This document shows positions 1 through 11,434 of a stretch of DNA of 64,000 nucleotides, piece by piece (positions within the stretch are counted from its first letter, which is position 1; each line of letters starts with the position of its first letter). Source of the stretch: Rhyzopertha dominica (Eukaryota; Arthropoda; Insecta; Coleoptera; Bostrichidae). The notes beneath the pieces were generated by a model. The model saw nothing but the letters and a program-made list of their open reading frames with translations. It was not told where the DNA came from and made no database searches. Position numbers and translations under genes: made by a program. The stretch lies in NCBI GenBank assembly GCA_025024175.1, contig QCXZ01000042.1, positions 3,179,501 to 3,243,500 of the forward strand. Direction: 5' to 3'.

Positions 1-340
1 ATGATGTTTTATAAATTAGCTGTCAAAGTTTGGCATCAAAGAATGAAATGATGATAAACCTGTAAATTTTTTCAATGTCTAATAAATATTGATTTTGGCT
101 GTGAAATATATCATTGTCAACGACTTTTCTTTTGTTGTTATCACAATATCATTTTCATATCTCAATAAACTTAGAGCTAGTTGTTTTGTATTGGGTAGGT
201 TCAATTTATGGAGGAGGAGAGGTAGTAAATTAAAGAAAATAGCAGTTGTCTACTCTCCAGAAAAGAAAATTTTGACAGGTATGCAAATGTCAATTGCGTC
301 GAAAACAGATGAATTGATTTTACAATGTAATTTGTATATA

Positions 341-1354
341 CAGGGTCCGCCACCTAAAACTCCCCAGGCTCATATTTTCTTTATTTTTTTACGTACAACC
401 TTAAGTTATATGTCAAATTGTAGGTCTTTTTGAACTCTTTAAAAATAGCTTGGTGGGTGTCCAAAAAAATTTTTTGTAGATTATCATATTTTGTGTTTAA
501 AGTTATTTTTTGTAAATATTTTTTAACCTTACTTTGTATAATAAATATTGCTTCACAGTTGAATGCCGACTTTTGTCTTCTTCAATTTGTGTCATTACCA
601 TGTTTGCGTAATTTTTACTCCTTCTTAGTGAAAAACAAGAAAAACTAGTCGCCGCCATGTTCTTTAAATAGGGTTGTTCAGAAATTTTAAGTGTTAGTTT
701 AGTAGCTTATTACGATACAAATTGTGCCTACATACCTATCGCTGCACACAAAACCTAAAAATTGTAAGTAACTTGTAAATAAATCAAGTACAAAGTTCGT
801 TCTAAAGAGAGAGAGGCTAGGAAATGAAACCCCGTGACGAGGCTAGTAGGCGATGTAGAAAACCAAACTAGCCTCATTGCAGGGTTTCGCTTTCTAGCCT
901 CTCTCTCTCTTTAGAACGAACTTTGTACTTGATTTATTTAAAAGTTACTCAAAATTTTGGGGTTTTGTGTGCAGCGATGGGTATGTAGGCATAATTTGTA
1001 CCATAACAAGCTACTAAACTAACACTTAAAACAGAACATGGCGGTGACTAGTTTTTCTTGTTTTTCACTAAGAAGGAGTAAAAATTACGCATACATGGCA
1101 ATGACACAAATTGAAGAAGATAAAAACCGGCATCCAACTATGAAGCAATATTTATTTTACGGGGTAAGGTTAAAAAGTATTTACGAAAATTAACTTTATT
1201 TGCAAAATATCACAATAAGCAAAAAAAAATTTTGGACCCTCGCTATGCTATTTTTAAAGAGTTCAAAAAGACCTACAATTTGACATATAACTTAAGGTTG
1301 TACCTAAAAAACCAAAGAAAATATGAGCCTGGGGAGTTTTGGTGGCGGACCCTG
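341..1354. mobile_element. 1 kb foldback (palindromic) element
   Basis: Two ~490-505 bp arms are imperfect reverse complements: 341-846 and 868-1354, separated by a ~21 bp centre. The outermost bases read CAGGGTCCGCCACC inward from both ends. The element is flanked on each side by TATA (337-340 and 1355-1358), consistent with a TA or TATA target-site duplication as in Tc1/mariner-type insertions. The innermost arm sequence includes a CT/GA-rich run next to GTACAAAGTTCG. Short ORFs inside (around 430-648) have no counterpart that I recognise. It lies in an intron of the Bre1 gene. Most likely a foldback or MITE-type nonautonomous element; the superfamily is inferred only from the flanking TA. 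Confidence 0.75.
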
Positions 1355-1649
1355 TATATTTTCCATGAGGATTGTTGTACAAAAAAAAGACATAGGAAAT
1401 TTTTTTAACAAAAAATTAAAATGTACAAATTACTTAATAACACAAAATCACCTCCGACAATTAGGAAGCGAGATATTTACAAAAAAAGTGAATAAACTGT
1501 AAAACGACTTGGAGCAAACGTGTGTCAAACTGTTCAGGAATTATTCAAAAAATTAAAATGGAATTTATATGGAATTAAATTGAAGCTAAGATTCATTCTG
1601 CAGATTTATTCCAATGTGATTGACTGTATTATTGATTTTTGCCATACAG

Positions 1650-4199
1650 GAACAAAATTCTCGCCTCATACAACAACTACGAGAAAAGGACGATGCCAAC
1701 TTTAAACTTATGTCGGAAAGAATCAAATCAAACCAGTTGCACAAGCTTGCCAGGGAAGAAAAGGATGTGCTGAAAGAGCAGGTCAGCACATTGACTACGC
1801 AAGTGGAGGCTGCAAATCTTGTAGTGAGAAAATTAGAAGAAAAAGAACGCATATTACAAAACACTTTGGCAACAGTTGAAAAAGAGCTTGCAGTTAGACA
1901 GCAGGCCATGGAAATGCACAAGAGGAAGGCTATCGAATCTGCACAATCGGCTGCTGATCTCAAGCTTCATTTGGGTAAGAAACATATGTATAATCAGTTT
2001 CCTGTTTACCCATTGGGTGTAAAGGTATGTAGTGTATCTCACTCGTTTACTGTCTTTTGCACTATTTTGTTCCACTTAGTCCTGTCTTTTGCAATTCTTC
2101 AAGCTTCGTCTCAGGTGAGGTTTCTCTTCTCTTCTCCCTCTTTTTTCTTTCCTTGTACTTTTACCTCCTATACTCGTTTTGTCATTTTGCTGGTGTTTCC
2201 TCATTCATTCTCACCAAGTGCTCGAAACATTTTAGTTTATTTTCTTCCATAATTTGTTTAATCAACTCTAATTGCTGTTCTTCCCTGATTCTGTCGATCC
2301 TAAACTAGCTTCCTGATGAGCTATAGATTTGAAACTTTAAACATAGCTTGGAACTGAATTATATATAACATAACAGTTTCACTGCCAGTATTCCTGTATG
2401 ATACCCTTGTGTATATATATATTATAGTGTGCTCACCTACATTGCGAAAAAGGGCACAGATTTTTGGGGCAAAATGCGAGTGTTTCTGGGGGCAAACGTT
2501 TGATGGCGCTGTAACTGATTTGTAACATAGAAGTAATTGACGTTACCGACATCTGGAGTACCCCTCATGTCCCCCACTACAAAACCGTTCTTATGCCGAC
2601 GTTGCCAAATGATGCTACTGTTATGTGAGCACAGATTACGAGTTGCAATCATAAATAGTATATTCATACAAATCTGTTACAATACGTACTAAAAACAAAA
2701 CCTTATGTCTTATGCAGCGGCACAGTCGTCTTGCAGATCATTTTTTAATAAATAGAATGAACATGTAATCTCCGTAAATGTTCGTGTAGATGCAAATTAC
2801 AAACTGCCAACACAGCTTTCTAGTTTCTACTAGCAACGCGGGACATCCCGTGAAAACGAATTTTTATAAACACATTCCTCCTACGATTTATTGACTACCT
2901 ATTTATGGGTAGGTACTTTGTCTAACAGACAAAAAAAAAACAGATCGTAGTATATTGCGTTTACTGAACCTCAACAGTTCATATCTAAGATTATATTTAT
3001 GCTTTAACAGATGAAAAACAATCGAGCAAGCAATAAAAATATTACTAGTCTTGCAGGCGAGATTCCCAAAGATAGGTCATGTGAGGGTAGGTCAGGTTAC
3101 AATATGTTTGTTATTTCGTCGACCATGTAGTAAATGAGGTACCTACGGTTTTGGGCAAATAGACAAATAAGTATAACTGGAACTGGTGTTGATGTATGTT
3201 ATAATAACGAGTAATAAATAAATCAAAACAACAAAAGTCAGTCAAACATAATATCTAGTATAGATACAGTGTGGTGTAGAATTTGTTTATATTACATTTT
3301 TGGCTATTCTGTTGTGATAAGTGGGTTATTGATGGGCATGAGATCTGTGTTTAGCAGGTGGTTTAAAATGCGTTCCATATAAACAGCCTCTGAAGAGATA
3401 AGTTCGACGGTTTTATATTTTTGACCTGGGTTATGTTAAATCCGTGATCTGCATTCTGTTCCAATAATTAAAAAATAGCAGATAGTTGGATCAAAAAAAA
3501 AGAAATTAGAATACTCATTACAATTGATTATTAAAGAATAATGACTTCACTAATTTTCAAACCACCAAGCTAAACTTTCTCCAATTTTTTAAGTTATACA
3601 TTCAATGTTTTGTAGGAAAGGGTAATTATTACCATTGAAATGTGCCCCCCCTAGAAACAAAAATTTACATGTTTCAGGAGAACATAACTAGAACGCACAG
3701 TGCAAAAAATTAGGCAGTTACAGACTTGTTTTATTTTTATGCTTGGACCATTGCTAAATTTATGTGAAACTATTTAAAATATTACAAAAAATAACGTTCA
3801 ACCATTAAATCATTAACAGAAAAGTACCATTCACAAATGAAGGAAGCCCAACAAGTGGTGGCGGAAAAGACGAGCTCTCTGGAGGCAGAAGCTTATAAAA
3901 CGAAACGTTTACAAGAAGAAATCGCGCAGCTGAAGCGTAAAGCAGAAAGAATGAAAAAGATGGAACTGGCCGGAACAACGCTGGACGAGGTGATGATGGA
4001 AGAGATCCGAGAATACAAGGAGACGCTTACCTGTCCGTCGTGCAAGGTCAAAAGAAAGGATGCGGTGTTGTCGAAATGTTTCCATGTTTTCTGCTACGAT
4101 TGTCTCAAAACGAGATACGAGACGAGACAGAGGAAGTGTCCGAAATGCAATTGCGCTTTCGGCGCAAACGACTACCACAGGTTGTATTTGTCTAATTAA
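1650..4199 (+). CDS. Bre1: E3 ubiquitin-protein ligase Bre1 (RNF20/RNF40 family), C-terminal exons
   Basis: Bre1 is the nuclear RING ligase that, with Rad6, monoubiquitinates histone H2B. Two exons are visible: 1650-1974 and 3820-4199 (stop 4197-4199), joined by a GT..AG intron (GTAAGA at 1975; AG at 3818-3819). The joined codon is Glu, reading through as [14 protein letters not shown]. The first exon is a coiled coil containing [20 protein letters not shown], highly characteristic of Bre1. The second continues the coiled coil and ends in a C3HC4 RING with [13 protein letters not shown] and CPKC, then the family C-terminus [11 protein letters not shown]. All eight zinc ligands are present. 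Bre1 is usually ~1000 aa, so about 235 aa are here and the N-terminal exons lie left of the window. The ATG at 1620 is intronic, not a start. The intron carries repeat debris. Confidence 0.95.
1975..3819 (+). other. Last intron of Bre1
   Basis: GTAAGA donor at 1975 and AG acceptor at 3818-3819. The first ~400 bases are T-rich with no recognisable feature. From about 2405 to 3470 it is occupied by a truncated copy of the TIR element found complete at 52514-55648. The rest (3470-3819) is plain AT-rich sequence. Confidence 0.8.
2405..3470 (-). repeat. Truncated copy of the 52.5-55.6 kb TIR element
   Basis: The segment begins with TATTATAGTGTGCTCACC (from about 2421) and matches, in reverse complement, the stretch ending at about 55310 in the large element, through to about 54220. 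The shared stretch includes a pseudo-ORF (2437-2667, minus) whose translation is clearly similar to that at 55035-55298, for example VGDMRGT..xxGNVNYFY in both. The outer TIR of this copy is badly diverged and the other end of the element is missing. Similarity was judged by eye over several blocks. Confidence 0.7.
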
Positions 4200-4301
4200 A
4201 TTCGGTAGGAGGATGTTATTTTTTTGAGTAAGTTCTCAATTTTATTAAAGTGTAGGTTCGTAGTGAATTGTTTGCACATTTACTTTTATACATGTACTTC
4301 A

Positions 4302-4307
4302 AATAAA
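4302..4307 (+). terminator. Candidate Bre1 polyadenylation signal
   Basis: An AATAAA hexamer lies 103 bases after the Bre1 stop codon, with an ATTAAA a little upstream (near 4243). Position and sequence fit a 3' UTR of ~120 nt. This is a motif match only. Confidence 0.5.
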
Positions 4308-5435
4308 TGAACAGAAATACAAGCTTCTTTTAGATAAAGTTCCTTATTTTAGTGTAGCCTCAAAGTATCAGATCTGAAGAGGAGGTGTCCAGACCTTTAG
4401 TATTTTACTGAAATAACTAGATTTAAAATTAAGGAACAAATAATTTAAAGAATATTATGAGATGATTTTTTAAGTGTATATGAAATGTGTTTGAAAAACA
4501 ATTAATTTTAGGGTAGAAACTACTGAAACTACTAGTGCTGGGCAAAGTATAGATGCATACTCAAAGTATTGATACCTTTGGCAGTATTCAGTATTGATAT
4601 CACCTTGTTTATTATTGCAGTATTCAGTGTATTTATCAAAGTATTGAAACTATCTAAAGTAGTAAAAAGAAAAAGCGTTCCAGTCATGGAGCATACCAAA
4701 GGATTTATTGCTCTGAAATTAGGACTACAAAAATCTAGTGAATCCCATGTTTCATGCTATACCTGCAGCTTAGAATAACTAAATAAAACGAGAAGTTTCT
4801 TATAGCTTACTGTTGTGCCGTCTGGNGGTCGGAATATTTTGCGCCAAATTTGAAAATCCNNGATCATCATTTTCAAATTTCTATTTTAAGGTGATTTTTG
4901 CCAGAACNTACGAAACTCCATTGAATTTTACTTGGAAAAGCGCAAACAATCTAGCAACTTTGAGAATAAATGGGCACAAATAAAAAAATGAACAGTTAAT
5001 CTCATGTTTGATTTTAATAATTAATTTAGTGAAGCTTCAAAAAATGAGCCCTGAAGATGACAGCAGTGATTGAAAAACTGGCAAGTAAACATGTCTTTTT
5101 TTTAAATAAATTTTAGATAAAACCTGCATTAAATAATAAAAACTATCTGAACATTTTTGTTTAAAACTTGTTAGTTTTTTTTATCGAATTATCTCCATAT
5201 TTTTTTACACTCTATGTAGATGTATATATAATTATGTTTCTGTTTGTCACACTACATATATAAAAAAACCGCTGCAAATTGAATCAATACTTCCACATCC
5301 AATTGTCAATATGACAAGCAGTCCTCGTGATATTAGCAAAAATATATAAATTTTTAAAATAGGTTTTTTTCCAAATAACTCGAAAATTATTAATTTAACA
5401 AAAAAATTACAAGAGTGCTTTCTGAACAGAAATTG

Positions 5436-6728
5436 GGTATTTTCACTTTTTTTTGAAAACTACGTAAAATGAATCTTGAAGTCCATATATATTGTACGCA
5501 ATCTTAAAACACAACAAAAAATATTTGTAGGTAGCGAATTTCAGATCTGAAATTCGAATCTTAGGAGTCACCGCCAAAACACTTCTATCCAAGGTTATTC
5601 AACTCTTGACGTCAAGTGTCATGTAAACATTACCGAGGAGCGTGCTGTTTAATGGTGTAGTATCTTTCTTGTATTGGAAAAGCCTCTGTGTGGTGTTTAT
5701 TGAAAGGACGCTGTAAGAGGTTGCACCAAAGAGTGATTTGTGTAGATTTACAAGCATCTATTGTGTATGAAAAACAAAACAAGTGTTGTTTTGTACATGG
5801 TTGTAAAAGTACTTCAGTCAGTACAGTTAACAAAATTTGTGTAACGGTTCCTCGAGATTATCAACGTATGAAATAGTTGTTTAAGGCCCCTAGACGTGAT
5901 ATGCCGAAATTGCAAAGTTTGTTTTTCTGTTGTAAAGATCATCTTAATTCTTACTGTAAGTTTTATTATTCTTTTTGGGGTTATAAGTGTTTACCACTCA
6001 GTTTCCATTTTGTTATAGCTTGAAGAGGATATGAAAAATTATATGCGTTTTAAGTTGATAGAGGGAAATCTTATAATAAAGAACGACGTTATTCCCCGTA
6101 TATTCGATTGTTAGCCAGACCGGATACGAGCCGCAACAGCACCGAAAATAAATGGCAATTTATGTTTATTCTGACCTCTAAAATAAATGTCAACTTTAGG
6201 GTACATTTTTGATTCTTACATTTTTCTGTTTACAAATAGTATGTTTCCAACAACCCACTGTGATAAAATTATCAATGCTATGTTAATTTGATAAAAAGTT
6301 CACTTATGCTGTTGCTTTTACGTTCTTCATCGCCACCGCGTTGAACCGCTCGTCGCTGTACACAAATTCCATAACAATGAACATGCCTTCAGAAGTCATA
6401 ACTCATAAGTATTTCACTTTTTTTGGCGTATTTTAATTTGCTTGTCACAAAATAAACGCAAACCACAAACTGATAAATTGACGGGCTAAGGCTGACGCGT
6501 GACACGCTGACCCCAGTTGTAAACAAGCGGCCATTTACACGACAGCTGACGTCACGGCCAATATGTTGGCGTTTTGGCGGCCCTTTTAAATATTTACATT
6601 TTTAATATTAAAAATTCACCTTACGATCCATTTTTTTGAATTTATACGCTGTCACAACTGTTTTGTGGATTAGATGCTACCTATTAATATGCAATTTAAA
6701 AAATATAAATACATGGCAAATACCCAAT
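5436..6728 (+). mobile_element. THAP-bearing DNA-transposon remnant nested in R1 copy A
   Basis: Relative to copy B, copy A breaks at GAAATTGGGTATTT and resumes at AAATACCCAATTAG. The inserted DNA therefore begins and ends with the inverted words GGGTATTT and AAATACCC. It carries a decayed THAP zinc-finger coding region near its left end and no recognisable transposase core in the remaining 0.6 kb, so it looks internally deleted. THAP domains of this kind occur in P-element-like transposases and their relatives; that affiliation is inference. Confidence 0.6.
5688..6113 (+). pseudogene. Degenerate THAP zinc-finger gene fragment
   Basis: Reading + from about 5770 gives KCCFVHGCKSTS, then VTVPRDYQRMK, an in-frame TAG at 5874, then FKAPRRDMPKLQSLFFCC and KDHLN. 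This is the THAP pattern of Cys-x2-4-Cys, a conserved Pro and a distal Cys-x2-His. A second block from about 6019 (after an AG acceptor at 6017-6018) reads LEEDMKNYMRFKLIEG and ends IPRIFDC plus stop, a segment that commonly follows THAP domains in insect transposon-derived proteins. The nonsense codon and an unclear phase at the junction (donor-like GTAAGT at 5956) say the gene is dead. It lies inside the nested element at 5436-6728. Confidence 0.6.
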
Positions 6729-7652
6729 TAGATTTTCTATATATTACCAGAATTTAAAAAAAAACGTACGAGCAGGGTCCAAAATAGGTTTTTTGGGAAT
6801 ATTTCAAAAATGTCAAAATTCTGGATAAATTCTCTAAAACACTTTTTGTGAGAAATTTTATTTCCTATCTGATGGTATTTTCATTTTTTGAATATATTAA
6901 ATATATTCGGAGATATTTAGGAAAAACCGTTTTCTTTAAGAGACGCTTTTTTGCTAATATCTTCTAAACAGTTTGCTGCACAGAAAATTTATAAGAACAA
7001 ATAATACTCGCAGTTATACTACTAATCACATACTAAAACAAAAAAAAATTAAAATTTGCAAAAAGGGTAGTTACCCCCCATTTCGCCCCCTTCCCCACAA
7101 ACAATAGGTCGTTTTGGGTAGGTGAGATTTATATGTTTGCCAAATCTCAAGTTCATATATTAAGTATTACGAAAGTTTTCGTGTATAAAAACAAAACCAC
7201 AGACACACAGACAAGAAATTTGTTTTTGCTCTAATTTTGTTTTTTACGTTTTCGACCATTTTCAAGCGAATGAGCAAATAAAAATTTTTGAAATTTTTTT
7301 TCGTGATACAATACTTTCCATCCGTTGGATGTGGAAGTAATACACCACATGCACAAAATAAATAAAAAAGTATCTAATGTTGCTTGGATTAATTAAATAT
7401 GGAGATGGTTAATAGTTATAACTAGATTTAACATTTGATTTTTCAAAAATAATAATAACAATAATAGCTGTATAATACATACATGTGCCTCAGCATGTTC
7501 CAAACAATTCCTGTATCAATAATTTAACCATTGATTTATAGTATATATAGTGAAACATCTTTGATACTTATCATACATTCGATACTTGCAATACTTAGGT
7601 ACTTTTGAGTAGTATCAATATTGCATCAGTATTTAATGTATCACCCAGCAAT

Positions 7653-8179
7653 AAACAATTAAATTTGTCTCTTAGAACCAATGATCATTAAATTTTTGTT
7701 AGTGCTAAGGCAGCTTCTTCTAATGAAGCATCATCATCAAGCTACCAATTTCGTACTAGTGTAATCAAAAGTCAGTCACTTGCTCATTACAAATCTGCTT
7801 TAAGGTAACAAATTGGCATGTGTGAAAATAAATTTTATTGGGTGAAAGAGTAAGTTGCTAAGTTGAATTTACCTACTATTTTAATATCTATTATTTACCA
7901 ATGTAAAATTTTGCATTTTTGTTCAAAATAATTATGCATTAATTTAAACAGTTTAATTAGGTCAGTATAAAAATGTCAAATAGTTGTTTTTACTAAACAG
8001 CTAATAATGTACCATGGGAAATTTATGAGTACTTACCTCATTTGAACATAAAATTCTGGTAACTTACCTTGTCTTTATTCTTGTGTTCTTAAAAATGAAA
8101 CGTCTATATCCAACTTAAAACAAAAGTATATTTATTCTTCTAATAGAGAAATACTTTTACAAACACTATCACAATTGTT
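7653..8179. other. 3' intergenic region between Bre1 and DNAJB13
   Basis: AT-rich sequence with no ORF or recognised repeat apart from the probable DNAJB13 3' UTR at its right end. Bre1 (+) and DNAJB13 (-) converge on this interval. Confidence 0.6.
8131..8136 (-). terminator. Candidate DNAJB13-like polyadenylation signal
   Basis: TTTATT on the + strand is AATAAA on the minus strand, 44 bases beyond the minus-strand stop at 8180-8182. Motif match only. Confidence 0.5.
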
Positions 8180-11100
8180 TCAAATTGGGGGTAATTGTTC
8201 ACCAGGATCAACTCTCAATATTTTATCTGCCAGGACCACTTTGTTGATCATTTCATGGTTACCATATCCACCTCCGGTTCTTGCCAAATGAAATCCTTTT
8301 TGTAACATACTTTTACTTGCTTTTGGTAGATACTTAGGGAATTCTATGGTGAATCGTATTTTCAGGTTCCCTTTTTGTTCAGGATTCTCCAAGATTGGCA
8401 TACCCTCGTTTTCAACAACTTTTTCATAATTTGAACTAAAATGAATATACCCTTTAAAAGTTAATTGAGGGAGCTTACATGTTAGCCCTTGAAAAACTTT
8501 TTTTAAGGTCAATTTTCAGAACTTTTATAGATCATCATTGGGTTGTTCAGCAAAATAATTATGGATGACTACAAACTGTACCCATATAAAAATTTCAAAG
8601 TGACTAACATTCATTCTGAATAATAATATAATATCGGATTACCTGATAATATCAGTTATAGGCACACGAACCGTTCGATGATCGATAGTGTTGACAGTCA
8701 CTGTAGTTCCTAAAAGTGCTTCTTCCAGCGTAACATGAACAGTCATAACCAAATCGTTGCCCTCCCTGCTAAAAACCTCATGCTCCCTTTCTTCCACAAT
8801 AAATATCACGTCGGCTAAAACCTTTTTATGAATTTAAAAAATCTAAATCATCTTTTCCACTCCCAACCAGGTATTTGTGCGGGACTCTGGTCACCCTCTT
8901 CCGGAAACATAATTTCTGTCCCGGCTGTAACCCCTGGCTTAATAGGTACAGTTAATATTTTTTCCTTCACTTCTGTCTGTGATTTCTCTTCATTGATGTA
9001 TACCAAATGATGTATTTTCATTTTCTTTATGCCTCCAAAGAAAATTTCATGTAACGTCAAGTACAACTTATGTACGATTGGGGCTTGCTTTTTAATAATG
9101 CCTTTGCCTTCAGTATATCCTGGTGGTGGATTTATGAGATATTCCAATAGATCGGCATAAGGTGAGTCGGTTCCAAAAAACTCCCTAAAATAAGAAGATT
9201 AAAACAATGAACTAATCCGTCAATGTGGAGTTTAGATTTAATAGAAATTGTAACACTCCGTGTTTAATTTTCTTTGTAGGTATTAAAATAGTATCTACTT
9301 TACAACAAGAAATCACCGGTCATATTCGATCTAGCATTATTTTTTGCCCCGTCAGTCAACCCCGGGAACGTGGGCGTTCAACCAGTTTTTACCACATTCA
9401 TGATTTCCGTTTCTCATGGAAAAATTAATGCTGACTGAAGGAAAAAATTCCAACCTTCGGTCACGGTTAGGAAATTTAAAAAAAGAAAGAGAGTTCCTTT
9501 TCGGCGTTAGACCAAACTGGTTGTAGAAAAATTTTCGATTCGAGAATACGTGAACTTGTGAGGCAGAACATTATTTGCAAAGTTCATTACGTTTTGGGTC
9601 TGGGTGACTCAAGTAACAAGGGTATTCTTTTACAACTGAGGGAACAAATTGCAACTGTTTACCAGGGCCGGGCTGACGGGGTAAGTACTTTTTTCCGCTA
9701 GCGTGTTTGATAAAAAAGCAACTAGCTTATGTTCACATAATTTCTGCTCAAAATTTTATATTGTTGACTTTGTTTTTTTTTTGTGGTGTAATCATACCGA
9801 ATTTAATCTAGAAAGTTAGTAGAATATCAGCTTTTATTTTAAATTTTTCCCTACGCTTCCTAGTGGTGAAGTAAACGAGAACCAACCTTCCGAAAAGCAG
9901 TTGTTAGTATATCATTTTCAGTGATTTTATAAGGTTTGTTGGGATCCTCAAAACTCAGCTGACGGCTGCAAAATTAAATACTTTCTGTAGAAAGTTAATA
10001 ATCAAGTTACTCGATGCATAAGGGTATAAGGGCATAACAAAATTATTCAAATAGCAGTGCATTCTCCACCACTGTACATTAGACAGAAAGCAGGTATACT
10101 TAGATAAATCCTTGTCAAGTTTATTCATAAACAGTTCCTCCAAAAGAGGGCTAGGGGAAGAACCCATAGCTAATCCTGAATTTTCAACAAAATTTTGATT
10201 ATTAAAAGAAAAGAAGTTTTGATTTAAGACAATTTTAGTTAACAAAATTAAGTTGTTTTTATGAAGTAAAGCTAAATCAAAATTTTTGAAAAGTAGATCA
10301 CTTAAAATTTTGATACAATTGTTAGGAGGAACTCAGGAACAGTAAAACTACTGATTTTGCCAGTCACGGAACACTAATAAATTTAACGACTTTGCTAATT
10401 TGTGACAAATATAGTTTACATATGAAACGACTGGTCTACTAGGACAACCATCTTTATGGATCTTAGGAAGACCATAAAATCTAGGTGTAGTAGATTCATA
10501 TAAAAAATTTGTGACTTTTTGCAGTTAAAAAACTTTAAAGTTGGTTCAACCCTATCTAACAAATCCTTTAATTTTGAGGTCAATTTCATAGTCTGATCAC
10601 TTTCACTTTAGTAATATAATCAGTTTTATTTAAAATATTTCTTGTTTTTAATATCCAAAAGAAATTTAGAAGTAGCCAAATGGGAGTGAAGTTGTATATT
10701 TGATTTGGTTGTAACTTTTTCAACATTTTTATTTAAAATTGAATTTATTCGTGGTATTAAAGGGTTTTTTAACTTCATGATTTAAATTTTCAAGAATAGC
10801 ATCACAATCAACTGCTTATAAATGGACATCATTAATGTCAATATTTTTGGTTTGAATAAATATTAGTCCCTCATTTAATAATTCATATTCTTCATTGGAA
10901 AAACTAGATTTTGAAAATTTAATACCTTAGAATGAAAATTACAAGGTGGGAAATTGCCAAATATTTTGTGTGAAATAGAGTGAACTCAAAATGAAGGTCA
11001 ATTTATGTTGTTTACAAAATCTGTGTGTACATTGAATAGTTTCTATAATAAAATTATTTCGTGTAAATGCTTCTATTTTTAAACTTTACCTGTATGTGCG

Positions 11101-11434
11101 CATGGGATCACCATGATAGTGATACGGCTGCAGATAACCCTGGGGACCAGGCACTCCTCGTTTCAAACCTTCTTCACCATACTGATCAAAAACTGCCCTG
11201 TGAAGTGGATCTGAAAGAACATCGTATGCCTCCGCTATAAGCCCAAATATCTTTTTTGCGTTGGTGTCGTTTAAACGCTCCGGATTGAATTCTAAAGCTA
11301 ATTTCTTGTATCTAAAATATCACAGGTCACACACATATCGTTTATCTACTGAGCGGTGAGGATTACGCCTTTTTTATTTCGAGATCTGAACTGCTTCTTG
11401 TCACTTGCAAAACTCCATAATAATCTATTCCCAT
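8180..11434 (-). CDS. DNAJB13: DnaJ (Hsp40) subfamily B member 13-like protein
   Basis: Type II J-domain protein. In animals DNAJB13 is an axonemal radial-spoke component of sperm and cilia; that role is from family knowledge. Minus-strand exons are 11434-11367, 11311-11090, 9184-8868, 8814-8643 and 8435-8180, all GT..AG and in frame, giving 344 aa. The start MGIDYYGVLQV is a canonical J-domain N-terminus; helix III contains IAEAYDVLSDP. The usual HPD tripeptide is replaced by Asn-Pro-Glu (residues 32-34), as expected for the DNAJB13 branch, which is also divergent at HPD. C-terminal domains I and II include LTLHEIFFGGIKKMKI, EGDQSPAQIPADVIFIV, VRVPITDII and GMPI..NPEQKGNLKIRF. Intron 2 (9185-11089) holds a Penelope-like RT relic. 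A paralogous testis DnaJ-B is possible. Confidence 0.92.
9955..11050 (-). pseudogene. Penelope-like retrotransposon reverse-transcriptase relic
   Basis: On the minus strand an open stretch at 10245-9955 encodes NQNFFSFNNQNF, then GLAMGSSPSPLLEELFMNKL, matching the Penelope-type RT block around the GLAMGSP-S-PLLAE motif. Further upstream, near 10500-10435, the reading TPRFYGLPKIHKDGC is another diagnostic Penelope RT block. Frames are broken between the blocks by stops and indels, so it is inactive. It sits in the long second intron of the DNAJB13-like gene in the same orientation. Outer limits are approximate. The GIY-YIG part expected downstream is not visible here but appears at 60921-63247. 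Confidence 0.8.

Larger units (their letters stand above)
5262..7341 (+). repeat. Repeat family R1, copy A (interrupted)
   Basis: This is one of three copies in the window of a ~0.75-0.87 kb family (others at 46482-47340 and 49583-50308, the last inverted). All share a start near AAACCGCTGCAAATTGAATC and an inverted 15-bp repeat TACTTCCACATCCAA near the left end, with its complement TTGGATGTGGAAGTA at the right end (7325-7339). Internal landmarks common to copies include TAGTTACCCCCCA, CGCCCC and AACAATAGGTC. Copy A is split by a 1.3 kb insertion at about 5436-6728. There is no long ORF. Superfamily unknown. Confidence 0.75.
4534..7652. mobile_element. Composite nested repeat between Bre1 and DNAJB13
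   Basis: The ends show inverted similarity: AGTGCTGGGCAAAGTAT from 4534 against the reverse complement of the sequence ending ATCACCCAGCAATAA near 7650. Both terminal ~100 bp regions are rich in GTATTGATAC-like words (GTATTGATAC, CAGTATTCAG, GATACTTATC). The middle is filled by a second repeat (5262-7341), itself interrupted by a third element (about 5436-6728). N bases occur at 4826, 4860-4861 and 4907. No intact coding region was seen. The boundaries are approximate and the family is not named. Confidence 0.5.

Noticed and set aside
430..648. 72-codon ORF in the foldback element
   Set aside because: Lies in one arm of a palindrome; the equivalent frame in the other arm is not kept and no protein family is recognised.
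1620..2252. 210-codon ORF starting at ATG 1620
   Set aside because: Only 1650-1974 is Bre1 coding; the start is before the splice acceptor and the rest reads through the donor into T-rich intron.
9225..9700. GC-richer stretch in DNAJB13 intron 2 as a possible extra exon or small RNA gene
   Set aside because: No frame is compatible with the flanking exon phases and no RNA fold was recognised; flanking exons already join in frame.
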